This document shows positions 49,769-60,400 of a DNA stretch of 64,000 nucleotides, piece by piece. Made by a program: the position numbers and the translations under genes. Origin of the DNA: Litchfieldella rifensis (lineage in GTDB: Bacteria; Pseudomonadota; Gammaproteobacteria; Pseudomonadales; Halomonadaceae). Numbering within the stretch: the first letter of the stretch is position 1; the number at the start of each line of letters is the position of its first letter. Under the pieces are notes generated by a model, which did no database searches, had not been told where the DNA came from, and saw nothing but the letters and a program-made list of their open reading frames with translations. The DNA is taken from assembly GCF_042646605.1 (NCBI RefSeq), contig NZ_JBHRUG010000031.1, forward strand, positions 62,001 through 126,000. The letters are read 5' to 3'.

Positions 49769-51643
49769 TCAAGATCGCAACCAATTGCGCAGCTTGACCA
49801 GCAGCAGAGCACCATCGCTGAGTTCACGCCTGTCTGCCAACAGTTCGGAGAGCAGGTCGGGGCGGTCGGTGATGATGTTGTCGACGCCCAGGTCGATGAG
49901 CTGTGACATGCGTGTGCGGTCGTTGACCGTCCAGGTGTGCAGTTCGTAGCCGTAGCGCTGCGCGGCCTGGATCTCGCTCTCGCTGATGCGGTTGTGGCGC
50001 AACCCGAGGGCATCGAAGCTGGTGCGGTCCAGGGTGCCGGGCAGCACGAACTGTGCCAGGAGCGTGGTGTGCAAGCGCGACTCGCGAGCCTCGATCTCGC
50101 GCACCAGCGCCGGCGACATGGTCGCCATCAGCACTTCGTCGCGCACATCGGGACCGCCACACCGCGCTGCATCCTTGCTCTCTTCGCGACATCGCGCCCG
50201 CGCCCGATTTTCGCGTTCGAGGCTGTCCAGCACCACTTCCACCAGCGCCAGTTCGCGCCCCGGGTCGGGCTTCAGCTCGATCATCAGTGAACCCTGGTGA
50301 CGGGTTCGTTTCAGGGCTTCATCGAGGGAAGGGATCCGCTCGCCGACGAAGGCATCGCCGAACCAGCTCCCGACGTCGAAGTGCTGCAATTCCTCCCACG
50401 TCAGGTCGCGTAGATTGCGGGGGTCGCCGGTAAGGCGCTGCAGACTGCGATCGTGGAAAAGCACCGGCTGTTCGTCGGCAGTCAGTCGCACATCGACCTC
50501 GACGTAGTCGGCACCGTGGAGGATCGCCTGATCGATGGCGGCCAGGGTGTTTTCCGGTGCGCTAAAGGAGCTGCCACGGTGCGCGGTAATTTGCACCTCG
50601 TCACGCAGTTCGAAACTGTTGACGATCAGCGACGCCTGACTGAAAGCGAAGACCAGTACGGTGATTTCCACTCCCCAGGCCAACAGCCCGGGATGCGCGC
50701 TGGCCGGCGGTGTAGGAGGGCGCGTCTCGCGGTGAGCCAGGCGCAAGTACAGGCAGGCGGCCAGGAGACTGTTGGCGGCGATGCCCAGGAAGGTAATGGC
50801 CAGCGTCAACAGCACATAGCCACTCACATAGGCCAGCATGGCCGGTATCAAAACCGCGTTGCGCTCCGGGAGTAGCCACAGCAGCGGTGTGCCGAGCCGA
50901 TCCAAGGCCGTGCTGACGATGACCGGCAGGGCGATGATCACCAGCAGCAGCGCGATGACGGCCACGGCGATATGCCGACGGCGACCACGCGTCAGATGGT
51001 GGCTGCGCGTCAGCGCGGCGCGTGGCGACAGGTTTTCCAGCATCAATGCCGGCAGGGCCAGAATCCAGCGAAAATACAGGGTGGCGGCCAGCGATATCCA
51101 GATCACCACCACCGGCAGGCTGACGGCGAGGAACAGCCACAGGGCCGGCGGGCGGATTCGTTGCACGTACGAGGGCTCCAGGCCGCCGAGGAAGAGACTG
51201 TATAGCCAGCCCACCGTCAGCGCGAGGGGGAGGATCAGCAACAGGTGGGTGCCGACCTGCAAGACGACCAGTCCGGCCAGGCCGGGCAAGCGGCGCAATG
51301 TGCTCCATAGGGCTTCGCCGGCCAGGTGGTAATGGTTGTCACGGGGGCGAATCGCTACCAGGATCATGCCTGCTTGTTGCAGGTACAGGATCAGAAAGGA
51401 CAGGCCGATGGCCGCCAGTAACCACAGGATGCCGAAGGGCGTCAGCAGGATGTCGAGCAGCTCGCTGTTGGTGATTACGGGGCGACCAAGCTGCTTCAGC
51501 AGGTTGGTGAGGGTCCATGCCATGGCTGGCAGCAACACTGCCGTGGCCAACACGGTGAAGAACAGGTGATAGGCCAGCAGTGGGCGCAGGTGCTCACGCA
51601 GTGAGCGAGTGAGGTCACCTGCGAGCTGGGATAGGTGCAGCAT
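49769..51643 (-). CDS. Membrane-anchored glycerophosphodiester phosphodiesterase
   Basis: A 624-residue protein. The first about 340 residues hold some six to eight hydrophobic segments (for example 26-46, 68-90, 122-148, 166-190, 225-246, 262-292). The C-terminal GDPD domain has ITAHRGSSFSAPENTLAAI, DYVEVDVRLTADEQPVLFHD and NIITDRPDLLSEL, with the metal and catalytic His/Glu/Asp residues in place. It hydrolyses glycerophosphodiesters to glycerol-3-phosphate and alcohol, which could feed the glp genes in this window. YdeN/YhdW-like fusions with an N-terminal membrane domain are known. Confidence 0.9.
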   Translation of the reverse strand: MLHLSQLAGDLTRSLREHLRPLLAYHLFFTVLATAVLLPAMAWTLTNLLKQLGRPVITNSELLDILLTPFGILWLLAAIGLSFLILYLQQAGMILVAIRPRDNHYHLAGEALWSTLRRLPGLAGLVVLQVGTHLLLILPLALTVGWLYSLFLGGLEPSYVQRIRPPALWLFLAVSLPVVVIWISLAATLYFRWILALPALMLENLSPRAALTRSHHLTRGRRRHIAVAVIALLLVIIALPVIVSTALDRLGTPLLWLLPERNAVLIPAMLAYVSGYVLLTLAITFLGIAANSLLAACLYLRLAHRETRPPTPPASAHPGLLAWGVEITVLVFAFSQASLIVNSFELRDEVQITAHRGSSFSAPENTLAAIDQAILHGADYVEVDVRLTADEQPVLFHDRSLQRLTGDPRNLRDLTWEELQHFDVGSWFGDAFVGERIPSLDEALKRTRHQGSLMIELKPDPGRELALVEVVLDSLERENRARARCREESKDAARCGGPDVRDEVLMATMSPALVREIEARESRLHTTLLAQFVLPGTLDRTSFDALGLRHNRISESEIQAAQRYGYELHTWTVNDRTRMSQLIDLGVDNIITDRPDLLSELLADRRELSDGALLLVKLRNWLRS

Positions 51644-51786
51644 GCCACTCCGAGATATCGAAGATGATAACCGTTAGCCTCGCACCGCCTCGTGTGGTTG
51701 GCAATGCCAATCACTCCGCACTCGATTCGACTTTCTTCGCTGCAACCGCGCTGTCTCGACGGCGGCGGTTGCTGCCATCAAGGGGG

Positions 51787-52275
51787 TCAACCTTCCAGGG
51801 GTAGCCGTTCGTCGGCGATCAAGATACCGTTGTTGTCGGCATAGAGCCATTGTTCGGGAGAAATGGTAGCGCCGGCGAAGGTCACCGGGATATCGCGCAC
51901 GCCTTCGCCGCGCTTCTCGCTCTTGCGGGGATGCACGCCAAGCGCCTGAACGCCAAGCTCGGTTTCGGCCAGCATGTCAACATCGCGTACGCAACCGTAG
52001 ATCACCAGCCCGGCCCAGCCATTGTCGGCTGCCTGATCGGCCAGCATGTCGCCAAGCAGGGCACAGCGCTGAGATCCCCCGCCATCGACAACCAGGATCG
52101 CACCATTGCCTGGTTCAGCAACGGCTTGTTTGACCAGTGAGTTGTCCTCGAAACACTTCACGGTGCGGATCGGACCACAGAAGGCTTCACGGCCACCGAA
52201 GTTGGCGAAGATCGGGTCGAGCACAGCGACCTCGGGGTGAGCATCGCAGATATCCGGGGTGACGATACGGCTCAT
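51787..52275 (-). CDS. rraA: Ribonuclease E activity regulator RraA
   Basis: RraA-fold trimeric protein, 162 residues, that binds and inhibits RNase E in E. coli; related proteins have 4-hydroxy-4-methyl-2-oxoglutarate aldolase activity. Landmarks: TPDICDAHP, FGGREAFCGPIRTVKCFEDN, ILVVDGGGSQRCALLGDMLA, GWAGLVIYGCVRDVDML and ADNNGILIA. The Gly-Gly-Gly-Ser and Arg-Asp residues of the family are present. GGAGAC precedes the ATG. The window thus encodes both an RNase J-like enzyme and an RNase E regulator. Confidence 0.94.
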   Translation of the reverse strand: MSRIVTPDICDAHPEVAVLDPIFANFGGREAFCGPIRTVKCFEDNSLVKQAVAEPGNGAILVVDGGGSQRCALLGDMLADQAADNGWAGLVIYGCVRDVDMLAETELGVQALGVHPRKSEKRGEGVRDIPVTFAGATISPEQWLYADNNGILIADERLPLEG

Positions 52276-52420
52276 GACAGAGTCTCCTTTCTGGAGTTTC
52301 CTTGGAAGCGGCTTCCACGATCATGTCACAGTGGACCTGAAGGTAAATCCACCCTTCGCCGCAGGCAGGCAAAGAAATGCCGGGCATTGCCCGGCATCGT
52401 TCTGGAATGAGGTGAAAGCA

Positions 52421-53023
52421 TCAGAATCTCCATCCCACCGAGGCGGAGAAGGTATCGATCCGGTAGTCGCTATCGAAGTCGTAGCGCTCGTATTCGGCGC
52501 GTAGCAGGAAGGGATCGAAATTGAGCTGTGCTCCCACACCATAGACGGGATCCGTTCCGTCATTGTCCTGAAGGTCGAGGTTGGCGTCACCGAGATTGCC
52601 GTCGACATCGGTCTTCCATTGGGCCATCCCTGCCTTGGCAAAGGCCGTGAACCACGAGGTGACCGGCAATTGGCCGACCACACTGACGCCGTAGGCGTCC
52701 GACTCGAGGTCGGTATTGGCGAAGTCATTGCCTTTCAGTCGGGTGCGACCCAGGTCGGCATAGAACGCCTCGGCGGCAACGAAGGGAGTGAACTGGTAAC
52801 CGGCGAAGCCTTTCCAGACGTTGTCTTCATCGTCGAGTTCGAAATTGCGACCGCCGCTTTCGATGAAGTCATCGACATCTTCGCGTTCGTTCTCCAATGA
52901 GCTGAAACCGGCACCGGCACCGAAATACGGACCCCGGCCCTCATGAGGGTCGGCCAGCACGTGGGAGGCGGCGAGCAGGGACGTTGAAGCCAGAGAGACG
53001 GTAAGCAGTGTCCTGAGTCTCAT
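52421..53023 (-). CDS. Outer-membrane beta-barrel protein (OmpA/OmpW-like)
   Basis: A 200-residue exported protein. Signal peptide MRLRTLLTVSLASTSLLAASHVLA, then about eight amphipathic strands: GPYFGAGAGFSSL, WKGFAGYQFTPFVAAEAFYADLG, DAYGVSVVGQLPV, WFTAFAKAGMAQW, VYGVGAQLNF and FSASVGWRF ending in aromatic Phe, the usual C-terminal barrel signature. The Asp-rich segments between strands suit a halophile surface protein. GGAGGG before the ATG. Ligand or function unknown; no peptidoglycan-binding domain is present. Confidence 0.82.
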   Translation of the reverse strand: MRLRTLLTVSLASTSLLAASHVLADPHEGRGPYFGAGAGFSSLENEREDVDDFIESGGRNFELDDEDNVWKGFAGYQFTPFVAAEAFYADLGRTRLKGNDFANTDLESDAYGVSVVGQLPVTSWFTAFAKAGMAQWKTDVDGNLGDANLDLQDNDGTDPVYGVGAQLNFDPFLLRAEYERYDFDSDYRIDTFSASVGWRF

Positions 53024-53191
53024 GATTCCCTCCTTGAAGCATCGAGTGGTCATTCTTATGCGCGATGGCAATGGCATCCCCCCATGCAACCGCATGACCT
53101 TTATCTAGACTCTAGGCTTGCTCCGGGGCGGGCTCAATACTTAGCGTGTTAAGAAAGGTATGGGGGTGTCGCTTTAAGGAGACACCTGGCG

Positions 53192-53225
53192 GCAAAAAAG
53201 CGCCCCGCTCGGGGGCGGGGCGCTT
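53192..53225 (-). terminator. Intrinsic terminator of acnB
   Basis: On the minus strand AAGCGCCCCGC-6 nt-GCGGGGCGCTTTTTTGCC: an 11-bp GC-rich stem followed by a T-tract, about 95 bp after the acnB stop. Confidence 0.9.
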
Positions 53226-53317
53226 CGGTCATCGGCTATGGCGTATACCGCTGTAAAGCGATATTGCCATCGATGTTGCGAGCATCGGCGACGAAGGGAG
53301 TGTTCCTCGGGTCGTGA

Positions 53318-55921
53318 TCAGGCTTGCTGAGCGACCGGAATCACATTCGAGGCGATCTTCTGATACTCCTCGATTTCATGGAAGTTCATGTAGCGATAGA
53401 TCTCACCGGCCATCGCATCGAACTGTCCCATGTAGCCTTGATATTCCTCCACGGTCGGCAGACGGCCTTCCACCGCGGCGACGGCGGCAAGCTCCGCCGA
53501 GGCGAGGTAGACGTTGGCACCGTCGCCCAGACGGTTGGGGAAGTTGCGGGTCGAGGTGGATACCACCGTGGACTTGGCCGCAACGCGTGCCTGGTTACCC
53601 ATGCACAGCGAGCACCCTGGCATTTCCATGCGCGCCCCGGCGCGACCGTAGATGCCGTAATAGCCTTCCTCGGTCAGCTGATGTTGGTCCATTTTGGTCG
53701 GCGGTGCAAGCCACAGGCGGGTTTTCAGGCTGCCGGCCGGCTGTTTCTCGAGCAGCTTGCCCGCAGCACGGAAGTGGCCGATGTTGGTCATGCACGAGCC
53801 GATGAACACTTCATCGATTTTCTCGCCGGCAACATCGGACAGCAGGCGGGCATCATCCGGATCGTTGGGAGCACAGAGGATGGGTTCCTTGATCTCGTCG
53901 AGGTCGATCTCGATGACTTCGGCGTATTCCGCATCCTTGTCGGCGCGCATCAGGCTCGGGTTTGCCAGCCAGGCTTCCATGGCCTCGACGCGCCGGCTGA
54001 TGGTGCGTTCGTCGCCGTAGCCGTTGGCGATCATCCACTTGAGTAGGGTGATGTTGGACTTCAGGTACTCGCTCACGCTCTCCTCGGAGAGAGTGATGGT
54101 ACAGCCAGCGGCGCTGCGTTCGGCGGAGGCATCGGAGAGTTCGAAAGCCTGCTCGACGGTGAGATCCTCGAGACCCTCGATCTCCAGCACACGACCGGAG
54201 AAGGCGTTCTTCTTGCCGGATTTCTCGACGGTCAGCAGGCCGTTCTTGATGCCGTAAAGCGGAATGGCATGGACCAGGTCGCGCAGGGTCACGCCCGGCT
54301 GACGCTTACCCTTGAAGCGCACCAGCACCGACTCCGGCATGTCCAGCGGCATGACCCCGGTGGCGGCGGCGAACGCTACCAGGCCAGAGCCGGCCGGGAA
54401 GGAGATACCCATCGGGAAGCGGGTGTGGGAATCGCCACCGGTGCCCACGGTGTCGGGCAGCAGCATGCGGTTCAGCCACGAGTGGATGATGCCGTCACCG
54501 GGGCGCAGCGAGACACCGCCCCGGTTCATGATGAAGTCGGGCAGGGTGTGATGGGTTTCCACATCGACCGGCTTCGGGTAGGCGCTGGTGTGACAGAACG
54601 ACTGCATCACCAGGTCGGCCTGGAAGCCCAGGCAGGCCAGGTCCTTGAGCTCGTCGCGGGTCATCGGGCCGGTGGTGTCCTGCGAGCCCACAGTGGTCAT
54701 CTTCGGCTCGCAGTACATGCCGGGACGAACGCCCTCCATGCCGCAGGCCTTGCCGACCATCTTCTGGGCCAGGGTGAAGCCCTTGCCGGTATCGATCGGT
54801 TGCTCCGGCGTCTTGAACACGTCGGACGGGCCCAGGCCGAGCTCGGCGCGTGCCTTGTCGGTCAGGCCGCGGCCGATGATCAGCGGGATACGGCCCCCGG
54901 CACGCACTTCGTCGAGAATCACGCGGGTCTTGAGTCCGAAGGTGGTCAGCACCTCGTCGCTGTCGTGCTTGCAGACCTTGCCCTCATAGGGATAGACGTC
55001 GATGATGTCACCCATCCCCAGCGTCGAGACGTCCATCTCGACGGGCAGGGCGCCTGCATCCTCCATGGTATTGAAGAAGATCGGCGCGATCTTGCCGCCG
55101 AAGCAGAAACCACCGGCGCGTTTGTTGGGCACATAGGGGATGTCGTCGCCGAAGAACCACAACACTGAGTTGGTGGCGGACTTGCGCGAGGAACCGGTAC
55201 CCACCACATCGCCGACATAAGCGACTGGGTAGCCCTGGGCCTTGACCGACTCGATCTGGGCCAGAGGGCCCTTGGTACCGGGCACTTCCGGCTCGATGCC
55301 GTCGCGTTCGTTCTTGAGCATGGCGTTGGCATGCAGCGGGATATCCGGGCGTGACCATGCATCCGGAGCCGGCGACAGGTCGTCGGTGTTGGTCTCGCCG
55401 GGCACCTTGAACACGCTCAGGGTGATCTTGTCGTCGAGTTTGGGCTTGGCCAGGAACCATTCAGCATCGGCCCACGATTGCAGGACGTCCTTGGCGACGA
55501 CGTTGCCGGCCTTGGCGCGCTCGGCGACATCGTGAAAGGCGTCGAACATCAACAGGGTATGCTTGAGCTGTTCGCCGGACTCCTTGGCCAGGTCGGCGTC
55601 GTCGAGCAATTCGACCAGGGTGGCGATATTGTAGCCGCCCTGCATGGTGCCTAGCAGCTTGATCGCATGGGTCTTGTCGATCAGCGGCGAAGCGGCTTCG
55701 CCCTTGGCGATGGCGGTCAGGAAGCCGGCCTTGACGTATGCGGCCTCATCGACACCGGGGGGAACGCGATGGGTGATCAGTTCGAGCAGGAACTCTTCCT
55801 CGCCGGCGGGCGGGTTCTTGAGCAGCTCGACCAGTTGTGCCATTTGTTCCGCATTCAGCGGCTTCGGCGGCACACCCTCAAGCGCGCGTTCCTCGACATG
55901 TTGGCGATAAGCTTCGAGCAC
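53318..55921 (-). CDS. acnB: Aconitate hydratase B
   Basis: TCA-cycle aconitase of the AcnB type, 867 residues (E. coli AcnB is similar in length). N-terminal HEAT-like and swivel domains: MLEAYRQHVEERALEG, ELLKNPPAGEEEFLLEL, DVVGTGSSRKSATNSV. Catalytic part with cluster cysteines in FIGSCMTNIGHF and GCSLCMGNQARVA. I place the start at the GTG at 55921, preceded by GAGGG and matching other AcnB starts; an upstream TTG would add ten residues. AcnB also binds RNA when its cluster is lost in E. coli. Confidence 0.96.
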   Translation of the reverse strand: MLEAYRQHVEERALEGVPPKPLNAEQMAQLVELLKNPPAGEEEFLLELITHRVPPGVDEAAYVKAGFLTAIAKGEAASPLIDKTHAIKLLGTMQGGYNIATLVELLDDADLAKESGEQLKHTLLMFDAFHDVAERAKAGNVVAKDVLQSWADAEWFLAKPKLDDKITLSVFKVPGETNTDDLSPAPDAWSRPDIPLHANAMLKNERDGIEPEVPGTKGPLAQIESVKAQGYPVAYVGDVVGTGSSRKSATNSVLWFFGDDIPYVPNKRAGGFCFGGKIAPIFFNTMEDAGALPVEMDVSTLGMGDIIDVYPYEGKVCKHDSDEVLTTFGLKTRVILDEVRAGGRIPLIIGRGLTDKARAELGLGPSDVFKTPEQPIDTGKGFTLAQKMVGKACGMEGVRPGMYCEPKMTTVGSQDTTGPMTRDELKDLACLGFQADLVMQSFCHTSAYPKPVDVETHHTLPDFIMNRGGVSLRPGDGIIHSWLNRMLLPDTVGTGGDSHTRFPMGISFPAGSGLVAFAAATGVMPLDMPESVLVRFKGKRQPGVTLRDLVHAIPLYGIKNGLLTVEKSGKKNAFSGRVLEIEGLEDLTVEQAFELSDASAERSAAGCTITLSEESVSEYLKSNITLLKWMIANGYGDERTISRRVEAMEAWLANPSLMRADKDAEYAEVIEIDLDEIKEPILCAPNDPDDARLLSDVAGEKIDEVFIGSCMTNIGHFRAAGKLLEKQPAGSLKTRLWLAPPTKMDQHQLTEEGYYGIYGRAGARMEMPGCSLCMGNQARVAAKSTVVSTSTRNFPNRLGDGANVYLASAELAAVAAVEGRLPTVEEYQGYMGQFDAMAGEIYRYMNFHEIEEYQKIASNVIPVAQQA

Positions 55922-56187
55922 GGTAGGACCCTCTATATGTTTCGCTACCAAAGCGACTCCGCGGAAATTGACGTCAACGGCAATTAACGTCGGCGAAAAT
56001 GGCCGCTTTGGTGCTAGTGGTAACCATGTTGATGGTGCCGTGGATTCTACGTGAAACTGTCGACAATGTTAAGCGGTGCCCGTCGCTCAGGCCTAGAACT
56101 TTGGTCTTCGCGGCGCTGCACATGGCACCATGGGCGTGCCGAGCGCCGCCTGGCGCGGTAAAATGGCGACAAACGACGAGAGGGAAC

Positions 56188-56628
56188 ATGAGCCGACGAA
56201 TCGTTTCGCCCTGCGTAGGGTTGTGCTCGACAACGGTGGGAGATCCGGTGTGTCGTGGCTGTCAACGCCACGATGCGGAAATCCGTGAATGGTTCAGTCT
56301 GCTGGACCGGGAGCGCGAGTTGCGCATGGCAGAACTCGATGCCTTACGGGAGCAGGTCGCGGAACATTTCTTCCGCGTCTTCGACGCCGAGGCGCTGGAG
56401 GCCCAGATGCGACGTCACCGCATTCGCTTTCGTCCCGAGCAGCCACCGTTATCGCGTGCAGTGGAGTTACTGCGCGTCGGCCGTCAGCACATTCGCGACT
56501 TGTCCCGCTATGGGCTGGAACCAGTAGCGACAGGCCAGGGGCTGGCCCCCGAGGTGCTTTATGCCGAGCTGACAGGGGCATTGTTGACCGCTGCCCGCGA
56601 GCGTCATCGGCACGACCCGTTGAGCTAG
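56188..56628 (+). CDS. DUF1289 domain-containing protein
   Basis: A 146-residue protein. The first about 50 residues form the DUF1289 Cys motif: SPCVGLCSTTVGDPVCRGCQR then EIREWF, four cysteines likely binding metal or an Fe-S cluster. The rest is helical and Arg/Glu-rich (ERELRMAELDALREQVAEHFF), without known domain. GAGAGGGAAC precedes the ATG. Function unknown; it lies upstream of miaE by 92 bp on the same strand. Confidence 0.85.
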   Translation: MSRRIVSPCVGLCSTTVGDPVCRGCQRHDAEIREWFSLLDRERELRMAELDALREQVAEHFFRVFDAEALEAQMRRHRIRFRPEQPPLSRAVELLRVGRQHIRDLSRYGLEPVATGQGLAPEVLYAELTGALLTAARERHRHDPLS

Positions 56629-56720
56629 GAACCGCTCGGCCCGATGAGTATTGCTGAAGGCAGAAATTGCACCGTTTTTCCGTTATCCACCATCACGCTG
56701 AACCACTATCCAGAGATAAG

Positions 56721-57359
56721 ATGCAAGAGACATTGGAAGATTTGTTGCCTGAAGCGCTGCTGGGTTTCCTGGCCTGTTCGACTCCTCAGGCGTGGGTGGA
56801 GCAGGCACTGCAGAACCAGACGCTATTGTTGATCGATCACGCCCAGTGCGAGAAGAAGGCGGCATCCACCGCCATGAGTTTGATGTATCGCTATGTGGAT
56901 CGTCCGTTGTTGCTGACCAAGATGTCACAACTGGCTCGGGAAGAGTTGCTGCATTTCGAGCAAGTGATCAAGATCATGGGGGAGCGCGGCATTACCTATC
57001 GTCATTTGAGTGCGTCGCGCTATGCCGAAGGACTGCGTCGCCATGTCAGGACTGAAGATCCGGAACGATTGGTCGATATCCTGATTGTCGGTGCCTTTAT
57101 CGAGGCTCGTAGCTGCGAACGTTTCGCGCGGCTGATACCGCATCTCGATACCGAGCTTGCCAAATTCTATCGCAGTCTGGTTAAGTCGGAAGGGCGTCAC
57201 TATGAGGATTACCTGATGTTGGCGCGACGTTACGCAGGGAACGAGAGTGAGCAGGACATCGAGGCGCGCATCGGCTTCTTTGCCGAGTGCGAGCGGCGAT
57301 TGATCGACTCACCGGATGAAACGTTTCGTTTTCATAGCGGCATGCCAATGACGGCATGA
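56721..57359 (+). CDS. miaE: tRNA-(ms2io6A37) hydroxylase MiaE
   Basis: Oxygen-dependent diiron monooxygenase hydroxylating the isopentenyl group at tRNA A37, 212 residues. The ferritin-like diiron ligands are visible: DHAQCEKKAASTAMSL, REELLHFEQVIKIM, VGAFIEARSCERF and SEGRHYEDYLMLA (Glu and E-xx-H pairs). The ATG at 56721 begins at the usual MQETLEDLLPEALL-like segment. About 100 bp separate it from the large regulator downstream. Confidence 0.93.
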   Translation: MQETLEDLLPEALLGFLACSTPQAWVEQALQNQTLLLIDHAQCEKKAASTAMSLMYRYVDRPLLLTKMSQLAREELLHFEQVIKIMGERGITYRHLSASRYAEGLRRHVRTEDPERLVDILIVGAFIEARSCERFARLIPHLDTELAKFYRSLVKSEGRHYEDYLMLARRYAGNESEQDIEARIGFFAECERRLIDSPDETFRFHSGMPMTA

Positions 57360-57459
57360 GCCGGGGGCCCGGTCTCCGAGGCTTGCCAGGCCGGGTTTGA
57401 CGCGGCTCAGGGCAATGATGAGCGGCACTTTCGCCAATACAAGATAACGCAGGAACCAA

Positions 57460-60400
57460 ATGATGCGGGATCCGTCTGTCAACGAGCAGTTATCGCTGTT
57501 TGGGCATTTTTCGCTGACGCTTGGCGAGGATAGCCTGACGCAGTTCAGTTACGACAAGGTCAAGGCACTGCTGGTCTACCTGCTGTTGCACAAGCAGCCG
57601 GTCAACCGCGCCACTCTTGCCGAACTGTTGTGGCCGGACCAAGGGTTGTCGTCCGGGCGTACCAACCTGCGTCATGCCTTGCATTGCCTGCGCCAGTCAT
57701 TGGGCGATGAAGCCGATCAAGTGCTGGTGGTGACGCGGCAGACCATTGCCTTCCGATTCCCCGAAGGCTGGCGCTTCGACCTTCATGAGCTCCAGTCCCT
57801 ATTGGAGGCATCGCCGGATATCGCCACACTGGCAACCGTGCTCGAGCGCTATCGCGGCGACCTGGTGGAAGAATTGCAACTGTCGGCTTGTGCCGAGTTC
57901 CAACGCTGGCTGCTGCGGGTACGCAATGAGTGGCGCCAGCGCGTAATCGCCTTTGCCGAGACGGTACTGGAGCGGCATGACGAGGTGCCCGATGGACTGC
58001 TGAGAACCCTCGTCAGCCGCTTCTCCGGTTATGGTCCGTTCCACGAACGCCTGGTTCGCCAGCTTGCCGAGCAAGGCCAGCCGGCTGCTGCCCATGAGCA
58101 ATACAACGCCTATCTGCAGCTTCTGGCCCTGTCCGGGCAGCAGCCCGAGCCGGGGTTCCTGCAACTGGCCCGTTACTGGTCCGAAGGCAAGACCGATATG
58201 CAGAGTCTGTCGCCGCAGGGTGCGTTTTCTCGCGCGTTGGCATTGGACAGTGCCCCCTTGAGCGATGATGAGATCGAGCAGCGGCAGCTATCGGTCATGG
58301 CGATTCGCCTGCGTCTGCAAGGGGAGTGGCAGGACCGTGCCGAAACACGCGCCTGTCTGGCCTTGCAGATCGAACTGATGCGCTGGCTCGAGCAGCAGTG
58401 TCACCATCTGGGCGGTTTTTGGCTGCCCGGGGCGACCGGAGGCCTGGGGCTGGCTTGCTTCGGTACCCATGGGCCGGCTCATCAGCTCGCCGAACTGGTG
58501 GCATTGTACGAACATTGCCGTCGTACCCTGCCCGAGGAGTGTGCCCGTCACTGGAGCGGCGAAACCGACATGCCGCAGTTCGAACTGGCAGCCGGCCTCA
58601 ACAGCGGCCGGGTGGTCTATCTCCCCGAACGCCAGCTGGTCGATCCTCTGGGGCAGGTCACGCAAGGGTCTCTGGAATTGATGAGCGCCGCCGAGGGCAG
58701 TGAACTGGTGATTTCACAGGAGGCCAGCCAGCACATGCCCCCTGCGCTGGACCTGCAGCCGCGTTTGTCATCGCGGCTGGTGGCCAGTGATGGCCGCGTG
58801 CGTCTCAGAGCGCTGGTCCTGGGGACCAATGAGGGCGGGCGCGAAGCATTGCCACCGAGTCTGGTCGGTCGTGAACCGGCACTGCGCAAGCTGCGCGATG
58901 CCTTGGCCAGAGCGGGAATCGGTCTACGCCAGAGCGTACTGGTACGAGGGGCGTCGGGAATGGGCAAGTCGGCGTTGCTGGTGGGCTTTCGTCAGCTCGA
59001 GCAGAGCCGCGATGCTGCCATCTGCTGGCAACCGACCACACGACTCTCGGTACAGGCTCCCTATGGCGTGGCTCGCTCCTTGCTGCGCTGGCATTTTGGC
59101 GAAGACCCCGATGTCGCCCAGCTTGACAGGCTGCTCGAGGGTTGCTCGTCACTGGTCATGGATCCTCCGCGCCGGCAACTGCTGGAAGAAGCGCTAGGCG
59201 TTCGCGAGCCCGAGCAAGTCTCGGTCCTGACCCAGAGTGGGGAGGCCGTGGAATTGGTCGTCAAGCTCCTGCACGCCTTGATCGAGACCCTGACCGCCGA
59301 GCGCGCCCTGGTATTGATGATCGACGACCTGCAGTGGGTCGACGAACCATCGTTCAAGGTGCTGGCCGGCCTGCAGGCGCGCCTGCCGATCAACTGCCCG
59401 TTGTTGCTGGTGGCGAGCCACCATGGTCGCGAACCCTTGCCGGCCAAGCTGCACTGGGACCAACAGGTGATATTGGGACGGCTGGACAGCGCGCAATCCT
59501 CACGCCTGTTGTCGCAGTTGGCCAGGCGCTACCGCTTGCACCTCAGCCCACGCCTGCGCAGTCAGTTGATCGAACGTTGCGATGGAGTGCCGCTGTATCT
59601 GCAGGAAATCTGTCGTCGCCTGGATATGGACCGCCGTGAAGGGCGTAGTGTGAACATCGATGAACTGCCGCGCGGTTTGCTGGGATTGCTTGCCAGCCGA
59701 ATCGACCAGCTCGACAGCGACCGTGAGGTGGCCCATGTGGCGGCGGTGCTGGGACGCCAGTTCCGGCTCGATTTCCTGGGTGAATGCAGTGGCTGGGAGA
59801 GCACACGACTCAAGCTGGCGCTCGACCAGATGCGTCGTCTGGAGATCATCGAGCCTTGCGGTGGCGAAAGCGAATGCGAATACCAGTTCAGTCACCAACT
59901 GTTGCAAGAGGCGGCTTATCTGTCATGCCCCCGCGACGTGCGAGTGCGCATCCATCGTCAAGTGGTCAGCTTGATCGAAGAGCGTTTCCCGATGTGGATC
60001 AGCCGTCACCCCGGCGACTTCGCCACCCACCTGCGTCGCAGCGGTCATTATGCGCGTGGCGCGCGCTATTTCGAATTGGCGGCTCGCGAGGCACTGAAGG
60101 TCTGCGCCAACCGCACGGCCTTGAAGATGGCCGATTTCGGTTTGGCGAGCCTGAGGCACGTCGAAGGCCAAGGCGAGCGAGAGGTCAGCCTGCTGACCGT
60201 GCGTGGCCAGGCAGCCTTCGCGCTGGAAGGGCATGGTTCGCCGACCGCTCACGAGAGCTTCGTGCGTGCCCGCGAACTGCTCGCTTGCGAGGGCAGTGAC
60301 AGCGATGAGGAGGCCGATCTCGAGCAACGCTTCCTGGTCAAGTGGGGGCTATGGGTCGGTTGCAGTCAGCGTCATGCGCATGCCGATGCCTTCACGCTGG

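Noticed and set aside
55922..55951. Upstream TTG start for AcnB at 55951
   Set aside because: It would add ten residues not typical of AcnB; the GTG at 55921 has GAGGG at the right distance and matches known AcnB starts.
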